A stretch of 6,673 nt of DNA from positions 1 through 6,673 of the forward strand of contig JAISYA010000051.1 of assembly GCA_031270205.1 (NCBI GenBank), read 5' to 3'. This DNA is from Treponema sp. (lineage in GTDB: Bacteria > Spirochaetota > Spirochaetia > Treponematales > Breznakiellaceae). Numbering within the stretch: position 1 is the stretch's first letter; each line of letters opens with the position of its first letter. The notes beneath the pieces are model-generated. The model was not told the DNA's origin, did no database searches, and was given only the letters and a program-made list of their open reading frames with translations. A program made the position numbers and the translations under genes. Shown one piece after another: positions 1 through 4,992 of the stretch.

Positions 1-210
1 GCCGCCCAGTACCTTGTAGTCCAGGCTTTCAATCGCCGATTTGATTTCGGAAAACGTAAGCACCGAGGCGTTCCAGGTAACGGTGGCCGTACCGGTATTG
101 TAATTTACCACGGCTTCTTCCACTCCTACGGTACTTAGGAGCTTCTTTTGAATCCGGTTTTGGCAGCTTACACAGGTCATGCCGCCGATACGAATTGTCT
201 TTGTCGTCAT
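1..210 (-). CDS. HMA (heavy-metal-associated) domain protein, N-terminal part, runs off the window
   Basis: The 70 visible residues form one complete HMA domain, the ferredoxin-like fold that binds Cu(I) or other soft metals for handover. The metal site is Gly-Gly-Met-Thr-Cys-Val-Ser-Cys, with C13 and C16 as ligands; the remaining residues fit the usual beta-alpha-beta pattern and end near Leu-Asp-Tyr-Lys-Val. The ATG at 210 is preceded by GGAGG with 8 bases between, which fixes the start. No stop codon appears before the window edge, so the gene is either a copper chaperone slightly longer than CopZ or, more likely, an HMA domain fused to a membrane protein. Candidates are a P-type copper ATPase or a TauE/SafE-type exporter; the Cys-Gln-Asn-Arg-Ile run after the site reminds me of the latter, but this is recollection, not proof. 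It lies 212 bases downstream of the chemoreceptor gene and probably has its own promoter. Confidence 0.88.
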   Translation of the reverse strand, partial: MTTKTIRIGGMTCVSCQNRIQKKLLSTVGVEEAVVNYNTGTATVTWNASVLTFSEIKSAIESLDYKVLGG

Positions 211-214
211 GTTA

Positions 215-229
215 TAAACCTCCGGTTTA
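215..229 (-). promoter_or_regulatory. Inverted repeat overlapping the ribosome binding site of the HMA gene
   Basis: The sequence TAAACCTCCGGTTTA is a perfect 6-bp inverted repeat around a 3-base centre. On the minus strand the loop and start of the 3' arm contain the GGAGG Shine-Dalgarno (223-219) of the HMA gene. In RNA it could form a small hairpin that partly hides the ribosome site; in DNA it could be a dimeric repressor operator. The stem is AU-rich and short, so the RNA structure would be weak. The symmetry is seen directly; a regulatory role is inference. Confidence 0.35.
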
Positions 230-287
230 GGTTTAATTTCAAGGTTAGTCCTCTTTTGCCTTTTTTGATACCCTGAATGTACCCGGT

Positions 288-309
288 AATTGTGTCAGAA
301 TTATGTCAG
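288..309 (-). repeat. 11-bp imperfect tandem repeat upstream of the HMA gene
   Basis: Two adjacent 11-base units, AATTGTGTCAG and AATTATGTCAG on the plus strand, differ at one base. Read on the minus strand they are CTGACATAATT followed by CTGACACAATT, spaced one helical turn apart, 78 bases upstream of the HMA start codon. The CATAAT inside the first unit resembles a -10 box, but no convincing -35 box lies 17 bases before it. The repeat may be part of the promoter or a paired activator site; the function is unknown. Confidence 0.4.
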
Positions 310-358
310 TTTGGAAAAAATCTGTTTTTTTTATGAATTTTGAGGAATTTGGGCGCAT

Positions 359-375
359 CAGCCTCTTCGAGGCTG
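359..375 (-). other. GC-rich hairpin in the spacer after the chemoreceptor gene
   Basis: CAGCCTC-TTC-GAGGCTG is a perfect 7-bp stem with a 3-base loop, 48 bases downstream of the chemoreceptor stop codon. No run of T follows on either strand, so it is not a standard intrinsic terminator. It could protect the mRNA 3' end or assist a factor-dependent stop. The rest of the 211-422 spacer is AT-rich and holds no gene that I can support. Confidence 0.3.
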
Positions 376-422
376 TGCTGTAGGGAAAAGGTTGTTATTT
401 CGGCCAGGTTTGTTTTGAGGCG

Positions 423-2537
423 TCACGCTTCCGCTACCTTGAACTTTGCCACTTCCTCAACCAGGGTGTTGATATTGGCCTTGTTTGTTTCACTGATCCC
501 GTTAATGTGGATAACCGTGCTGTTGATCTGATCCGAACCGGCGGATATTTCATGTATCTCTTCGTCAATTTTCCGGGTCAGTCCCTCAAGGTTATCGCTT
601 TGCCGCAACACCTGCCGGCACTCCACCGCCATGTCCTCCGACGCCCGGCAAACCTCCCCGGTAACCTCGTTCAAACGGGATACGGCTTCCAGAATGTTTT
701 TGCCGCCGATTTCCTGTTCCTCCATGGCGGAGCGGATTCCCGCCTCCTGTTCGGATACGGTTTTGACTTCCTGTTCGATAAGCGCAAAATGATTAAGTAT
801 CCCCTCGGTTGAGCTGGCTATGGAACCGATGGATTCTCTAATGGTCTTGAGCGCCCCCCCGATGGTCTTCGACTGTTTCGCCGCGGACTCCGCCAGTTTC
901 CGTATTTCATCAGCCACTACGGCAAAGCCCTTCCCCGCTTCCCCGGCGTGGGCCGCTTCTATCGCGGCGTTCATGGACAGGAGGTTGGTCTGGCTGGCTA
1001 TGGTTTGGATGACCGCGTTGATTTCCAGCAGTCCCTCCGAATCCTTGGCTATTTTCTGAATGTCCGCGGAAATGTTCTGTAGATCCCTCCTCCCCGCCTC
1101 CGAAGATTCCGAGAGGGATTTAACGTTCCCGGCATTTTTTATGAGCGTTTCGGTTACGGAATGAATATTCGCGAACATCTGCTCAATCGCGGCGGAAGAT
1201 TGGGAAACACCGTCGGACTGAACCGTAATATGATTGTGAAGCTTATCCCCACTCGCTATGATCCGGTTTACGGCTTCGCCCGATTGTTTTACCGCGCTTG
1301 CCTGGTTGTTCACCTGTTCCCTGATGCCCTGGATATTGGCGGTTATCTGGTTGATTTCCGCGGCGGTCTTGCTCATGTGGGTGGAAAGATCTATCCCCGT
1401 ATCCGAAAGCTGAACGGCCTGCTTCTTGATGACGCTTATCAGGTCTTTCATTTTATCGAAAGTCATATTGAAAAATTCCGCCAGGGCGCCGATCTCGTCC
1501 CGGCGCTTGACGGCGACCCGCTTGGTTAAATCCCAGTCCGCGGCGATTTCTTTCAGAATGCCTTCCATCTTTCCCAGAGGCTTCAGGGTGTTTCCAATAA
1601 AAATATAGCTGATAACAAAAATCAAAATGATGACGGCCAGGGTCAAAAAGAAAACCGTGGTCATGGGAGAAGATAAAAACATCGAAGCAGTAATGGGCAT
1701 AAAAGCCGTAATGTGCCAGCCGAGGAGGGGTATGTTGCCGACCGCTATTTCCCGTGCGCCGGAAAGAAACGTGATAATCTCTGTCCCCTCAAGGCCCGCG
1801 GCCCGGGAAATGATCGTTTCCCCTTCGACCCCCAAAAAAGCGTTAAGCGAAACTTTGTCGATTAACAGTTGATTGTCCCGCGCTCCGGTTATCTCTCCCT
1901 GCTGGTTAAACAGGTAGAGATCCATGCCGGCGCTTATATCCGCATAGAGGGATTCGATAAATCCGGTAAGCTCAATGCCGGTTCCCACGATGCCGACGGC
2001 CTCGCCCCGGGAAAATACCGGCGCGTTGATCCAGAGCATGGTTTTTTTTAGATTGTCGTTATAGTTAATGTTAAAATTGTAACGCTGGGTTTCGCGCAGG
2101 GTCATGTTGTACCAGTATTCGTCAGGATTATCGGGATCGAGGGTATAGGCATAGGCGTCATCGGAATAGAAGCGCTTGTCCCTGTCGTTTATCCAAAAAA
2201 CCGTGTTCCCCCTGAAAGCGCTGCGGTATCCGGCGATTTCGCTAAAGGCAAGCCGCTCCAGATCCGGATCCTCGGGCCTCAAAAAATAGCTCACGATGAG
2301 CGGGGATGCCGCCATTTTGAGCGCAATGGCTATTTCCGAATTAACCGAAGCCTCCAGCTTGAGCCTGCTCGTATCAAGCAGACGGGCCAATTCATGGGCG
2401 GCGTTTCTCCGGATCGTCTGCTGGAGGGCAAAGAAAAAAGCGACGCTCCCCGCCCCCGCGATAACCAGGAAAAAAACAACGGAAAAAACAAGAAACCGCC
2501 GCCGGATCGAAATACGCCTGACCGAAGCTTCCAGCAT
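423..2537 (-). CDS. Methyl-accepting chemotaxis protein with extracytoplasmic Cache-like sensor
   Basis: This is a transmembrane chemoreceptor that signals to CheA/CheW. The 704-residue protein has a basic N-terminus, TM1 at about 15-38, an extracytoplasmic domain at about 39-290, TM2 at about 293-314, HAMP at about 315-368, and a long helical signalling domain to the end. The hairpin tip is classic: Ala-Ser-Gln-Thr-Asn-Leu-Leu at 514-520, Asn-Ala-Ala-Ile-Glu-Ala-Ala at 523-529, then Gly-Lys-Gly-Phe-Ala-Val-Val-Ala at 535-542. The sensor shows Cache-like features (Trp142-Tyr143, then Trp-Ile-Asn-Ala-Pro-Val-Phe near 169-175 and Gly-Ile-Val-Gly-Thr-Gly at 182-187). The arginine that usually precedes the Trp-Tyr pair in amino-acid-binding dCache domains is not evident, so the ligand is open. 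There is no C-terminal CheR-binding pentapeptide. The ATG at 2537 is chosen because AGAGAGG ends 6 bases before it; an in-frame TTG at 2561 falls inside the predicted -10 box. It is the only gene between its promoter and the HMA gene. Confidence 0.96.
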   Translation of the reverse strand: MLEASVRRISIRRRFLVFSVVFFLVIAGAGSVAFFFALQQTIRRNAAHELARLLDTSRLKLEASVNSEIAIALKMAASPLIVSYFLRPEDPDLERLAFSEIAGYRSAFRGNTVFWINDRDKRFYSDDAYAYTLDPDNPDEYWYNMTLRETQRYNFNINYNDNLKKTMLWINAPVFSRGEAVGIVGTGIELTGFIESLYADISAGMDLYLFNQQGEITGARDNQLLIDKVSLNAFLGVEGETIISRAAGLEGTEIITFLSGAREIAVGNIPLLGWHITAFMPITASMFLSSPMTTVFFLTLAVIILIFVISYIFIGNTLKPLGKMEGILKEIAADWDLTKRVAVKRRDEIGALAEFFNMTFDKMKDLISVIKKQAVQLSDTGIDLSTHMSKTAAEINQITANIQGIREQVNNQASAVKQSGEAVNRIIASGDKLHNHITVQSDGVSQSSAAIEQMFANIHSVTETLIKNAGNVKSLSESSEAGRRDLQNISADIQKIAKDSEGLLEINAVIQTIASQTNLLSMNAAIEAAHAGEAGKGFAVVADEIRKLAESAAKQSKTIGGALKTIRESIGSIASSTEGILNHFALIEQEVKTVSEQEAGIRSAMEEQEIGGKNILEAVSRLNEVTGEVCRASEDMAVECRQVLRQSDNLEGLTRKIDEEIHEISAGSDQINSTVIHINGISETNKANINTLVEEVAKFKVAEA

Positions 2538-2557
2538 GGTACACCTCTCTATACCGC

Positions 2558-2586
2558 ACAATAGCCGTCAGAATATTTTGTGTCAA
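2558..2586 (-). promoter_or_regulatory. Sigma-70-type promoter of the chemoreceptor gene
   Basis: On the minus strand a perfect TTGACA (2586-2581) is followed after exactly 17 bases by TATTGT (2563-2558), which matches TATAAT at 4 of 6 positions. Transcription would begin near 2550-2552, giving a leader of only about 13-15 bases that barely includes the AGAGAGG ribosome site. This placement supports the ATG at 2537 as the real start. I see no flagellar sigma-28-type element here, although chemoreceptor genes are often under that control. Confidence 0.6.
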
Positions 2587-2728
2587 GGCGGCGGGCTTTA
2601 TTCTTTCCGCCATTCCCATTAAAGATATAGCCTTTACCTATGGTATCGAAGATCCCTGCTGCTTCTCACGGCTGTTCAAAAAGATTATGGACATTTCTCC
2701 ATTGGAATTTCGAAACAGAAAAGATTAA
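2582..2728 (+). pseudogene. C-terminal remnant of an AraC-family transcriptional regulator
   Basis: In the frame ending at TAA 2726-2728, the plus strand encodes the last half of an AraC-type DNA-binding domain. Visible landmarks are Pro-Ile-Lys-Asp-Ile-Ala-Phe, then Tyr-Gly-Ile-Glu-Asp-Pro, Phe-Ser-Arg-Leu-Phe-Lys-Lys and Ile-Ser-Pro-Leu-Glu-Phe-Arg. These match the second helix-turn-helix and the closing Gly-x-Ser-Pro-x-x-Tyr/Phe-Arg signature of the family. Upstream of about 2582 the frame runs into the chemoreceptor promoter and coding region and shows no further AraC similarity, no start codon with a ribosome site, and no effector domain. It is therefore a dead fragment, not a small gene. 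Many AraC regulators control sugar operons, so it may be a relic of a regulator of the neighbouring transporter, but that is a guess. Confidence 0.75.
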
Positions 2729-2811
2729 GGAATCTCAAGAAAATCGGTCTGTCGCCGGAAAAGATAGCCAAGACTACCGGCTTGACGGAACAGCAGGTCA
2801 ACGGGCTTTAG
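2719..2811 (+). pseudogene. Possible C-terminal tail of an Rpn/PD-(D/E)XK transposase-family protein
   Basis: In the frame ending at TAG 2809-2811, the plus strand reads Asn-Leu-Lys-Lys-Ile-Gly-Leu-Ser-Pro-Glu-Lys-Ile-Ala, then Thr-Thr-Gly-Leu-Thr and Val-Asn-Gly-Leu-stop. This resembles the small helix-turn-helix-like tail (Met-Lys-x-x-Gly...Ile-Ala-x-x-Thr-Gly-Leu-Ser...Ile-x-x-Leu) that ends many Rpn-type putative transposases, which are abundant in spirochaetes and other bacteria. Only about 30 residues are left, and no nuclease core is visible upstream, where a different frame carries the AraC remnant. The match is by eye on a short low-complexity motif, so chance similarity or another helix-turn-helix family is possible. 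Confidence 0.5.
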
Positions 2812-2856
2812 AGGCGTTCGCCGAAATCCTGTATTCCTTTCCCGAGGGGCGCCGGT

Positions 2857-2893
2857 AAAAAAACGCCCCGCAGGGGCATCGCCGCCGCGGGGC
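2857..2893 (-). terminator. Intrinsic terminator of the sugar ABC operon
   Basis: On the minus strand, 18 bases after the binding-protein stop codon, the sequence GCCCCGC (2893-2887) can pair with GCGGGGC (2871-2865). A tighter alternative is GCCCC-TGC-GGGGC at 2877-2865. Either hairpin is followed by G and then seven T (2863-2857). This is a textbook Rho-independent terminator and marks the end of the transporter operon, insulating it from the chemoreceptor gene. Confidence 0.88.
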
Positions 2894-2911
2894 CGGTTCC
2901 GGTTTCTGTCG

Positions 2912-3955
2912 TTAATCGGCGCTCGCGCCCATTATCTCCCGGTAGTTCTTTGCGTCAATCATCGTGGCGCTGAAAGGGTACACCCCGAATGCCGCGCCCG
3001 GTTTCTTGTACTCAGAATACGGGACGGTGCCCTTCTCGATCCAGTCCATCGCCGCGTTGGCCGCAAGCGTCCCATCCAGCACCGGATCGATGTACGCGGT
3101 TGCCTTAAACGCCGAGTAGGTTTTCTTGAACTCGTCCTTGGCAAGATAGCCGCCCACTCCGGCTACGATGGCGTTTCGGTCAAGGTTCGCCTGTTCCAGC
3201 GCCCGCGTCGCGCCCTGCGCGCCCTCGTCGTTCGGCGCCATCACTATCCAGGTCGTGTACTGCGGATTGGCCGTAATCGTCGCGGCCGCCACATTGAATC
3301 CCTTCTCGGTGGTGCCGTCATAGTCGGCCCGAATAACCTTCTTCGAATCAAAACCGGGTACCAGCTTGAGGAACGTGTCCCGGGCCCCTTCGCTTCGGGG
3401 TACGCAGGAAGAAACTTCCGGCATGTTCATCAGCATAAATGCCGTTGTCGCCGCTTTCGCCTCCATGTTGTTCTGCTTGTAGTAGTTGCCCAGATACTCC
3501 CCTATCCCCTCGCCGACCTTGTAGGCGTCCAGCTCCAGCGCCGGGGCGATGTGTACGCCCTGCTCGTCGATAAGCCCGTCGTCATCCGCCATCACCTTGA
3601 TCCCCGCCGCCTTGCAGCGTTCCACCGTGATCTGGCTCAGCTTCTGGTCCGGCGGACACACAATAAGCACGTCCACCTTCTGCGATATGGCCGTGTCCAG
3701 CGCCGTCATGTACTTGTCCGGGTTCATTGAGGTGTCGTAGAGCAGCACATCCCGCGCCCCGCGCTTTATCGCCGTTTCCCGCATCGCCGTCGATGTCCCC
3801 ACAAACCACTCCTGCGACAGGTCCTTGCAGATAAACGCGAGCAGGGGACCCTGCCCCTTCGCCGCCGTTCCCCCGCCGCTCTGCTGCCCGCCGCCGCCGG
3901 CAAACGCCAGCGAAGCGCCAAGTAACAGCAGAAGTACTACACTGATTCTTTTCAT
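2912..3955 (-). CDS. Periplasmic sugar-binding protein, AraF-like, of an ABC importer
   Basis: This is the solute receptor of the importer encoded just upstream. Residues 1-19 form a signal peptide (Met-Lys-Arg, eight hydrophobic residues, Ala-Phe-Ala before a Gly-rich linker at 20-36). There is no lipobox cysteine, so a soluble secreted protein is expected rather than a lipoprotein. The mature part is a type-I periplasmic binding protein. By-eye alignment with E. coli AraF gives K44 and W50 for sugar contacts K10 and W16, D125-D126 for D89-D90, R187 probably for R151 and N242 for N205. E14 is replaced by Q48 and N232 appears to be replaced by glycine near 268-269. A pentose or related monosaccharide ligand is likely, but arabinose is not proven. 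AGGAGG lies 7 bases before the ATG. The gene is last in its operon, 62 bases after the permease, with the terminator directly behind it. Confidence 0.9.
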   Translation of the reverse strand: MKRISVVLLLLLGASLAFAGGGGQQSGGGTAAKGQGPLLAFICKDLSQEWFVGTSTAMRETAIKRGARDVLLYDTSMNPDKYMTALDTAISQKVDVLIVCPPDQKLSQITVERCKAAGIKVMADDDGLIDEQGVHIAPALELDAYKVGEGIGEYLGNYYKQNNMEAKAATTAFMLMNMPEVSSCVPRSEGARDTFLKLVPGFDSKKVIRADYDGTTEKGFNVAAATITANPQYTTWIVMAPNDEGAQGATRALEQANLDRNAIVAGVGGYLAKDEFKKTYSAFKATAYIDPVLDGTLAANAAMDWIEKGTVPYSEYKKPGAAFGVYPFSATMIDAKNYREIMGASAD

Positions 3956-4017
3956 CTTACTTCCTCCTGAAAAATATTATCTCTCCGCCGTGCCCTGCGG
4001 CCGGCATTGAAACCAAA

Positions 4018-4992
4018 TCACTTTTTCCGCTTGAGATTGCGGACATAATCAAACGACAGGGCCACTATCAAAAGAAGCCCCCGCGACACCGTCTGCCAGA
4101 ACGACGGTACGTTCATCATCATAAGCCCGTTGTTGAAACTCTGCATAATGAAAAGCCCGATTAGCGCCCCGCTTAGACTCCCTACGCCGCCGGACATGGC
4201 TACCCCTCCCAGCACCACCGCCGTCACCGCGTCGAACTCAAGCCCCTCGCTCGTCATCGGCTGCCCGCTGCTCATCCGCCCCGCCTGGATTATTCCCCCA
4301 AGCGCCGCGAACCCCGACGTCATCATGTATATCTTCGCACGCAGCTTCTGCGCGTTTATCCCCGCAAGCCGCGCCGCCACTGCGTTCCCGCCCACCATGT
4401 ACACATTCCGGCCAAACCGCGTCCGTGCCAGAATCACCATGAACACAATGTACGATATGATGAATATAATAACCGGTATCGGTATACCCAGAAATCGCCC
4501 GGAACCCATCCGCAGAAAAAACATATTCGTTACAAATACCGCCTTGCCCCCGCAGATGATAAACGCAAGGCCCCGAAATATCGACATCGTCGCAAGCGTC
4601 GCGATAAACGCCTCAAGTTTTAACCGGTTTACCAATAGCGAATTGATGTACCCCACGCAGAGCCCGATGACAATAACTATCAGCACCGCGGGCGCCAGCG
4701 GCAGCCCGTTCCTCAGTAACAGCGATACCAATACCCCGGAAAACGCCGCCACGCTTCCGGGCGACAGATCCACATGCGCCGTTATCAGCAGGTAACATTC
4801 CCCTATCACCACCATCCCCACTATCGCCGAAGCTATCAGGATGTTGATGATGTTGTTCCGGGATATGAAATTTCCCCCCGTCAACACCGAAAACACTACG
4901 ATCACCAGAACCAGCGCCACCAAAAGCCCTATCTTCTCGGAATGTATCACCCGTTTAATTACCGGCATGTTCCCGTCTTCCCTGTCGCTCAT
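4018..4992 (-). CDS. Sugar ABC transporter permease, RbsC/AraH type
   Basis: This is the inner-membrane channel subunit, 324 residues, of the branched BPD_transp_2 family that moves monosaccharides. Hydrophobic segments occur at about 21-37, 49-70, 78-93, 100-120, 129-147, 170-189, 221-236, 254-282 and 301-314. Family landmarks are Asp-Leu-Ser-Pro-Gly-Ser (75-80), Ala-Thr-Leu-Ala-Thr-Met (131-136) with Arg-Gly-Leu-Ala (140-143), Gly-Gly-Asn-Ala-Val-Ala-Ala-Arg-Leu-Ala-Gly (201-211), and Arg-Met-Ser-Ser-Gly-Gln-Pro-Met-Thr-Ser (239-248). The last is very close to AraH. The Gly-Gly-Ile before Asp-Leu-Ser in most relatives is Ala-His-Val here. The start at 4992 is chosen because its ATG overlaps the ATPase stop as ATGA and GGAGG lies 10 bases upstream; the open frame extends further upstream only as antisense-free overlap with the ATPase gene. 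A second ATG at codon 9 is a possible alternative start. Confidence 0.94.
   Translation of the reverse strand: MSDREDGNMPVIKRVIHSEKIGLLVALVLVIVVFSVLTGGNFISRNNIINILIASAIVGMVVIGECYLLITAHVDLSPGSVAAFSGVLVSLLLRNGLPLAPAVLIVIVIGLCVGYINSLLVNRLKLEAFIATLATMSIFRGLAFIICGGKAVFVTNMFFLRMGSGRFLGIPIPVIIFIISYIVFMVILARTRFGRNVYMVGGNAVAARLAGINAQKLRAKIYMMTSGFAALGGIIQAGRMSSGQPMTSEGLEFDAVTAVVLGGVAMSGGVGSLSGALIGLFIMQSFNNGLMMMNVPSFWQTVSRGLLLIVALSFDYVRNLKRKK

Noticed and set aside
310..333. A-run and T-run (AAAAAATCTGTTTTTT) as a terminator after the chemoreceptor gene
   Set aside because: The possible stem is only A-U pairs and would be unstable; it is more likely AT-rich upstream promoter DNA of the HMA gene.
2538..2561. 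TTG start codon that would add 8 residues to the chemoreceptor
   Set aside because: It lies inside the predicted -10 box, has no ribosome site, and the ATG at 2537 has AGAGAGG at the right distance.
2640..2858. 72-codon open frame on the plus strand in the pseudogene region
   Set aside because: It runs through both the AraC-like and Rpn-like remnants but in a third frame and has no recognisable motif, so it is not a gene by itself.
3956..4017. GATAAT sequence in the spacer before the binding-protein gene as a possible internal promoter
   Set aside because: It looks like a -10 box on the minus strand, but no -35-like hexamer is found 16-18 bases upstream; the spacer otherwise holds only the ribosome site.
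4130..4795. Long open frame (221 codons) on the plus strand opposite the permease gene
   Set aside because: It has no family resemblance and a composition typical of antisense reading; the minus-strand permease explains the region.
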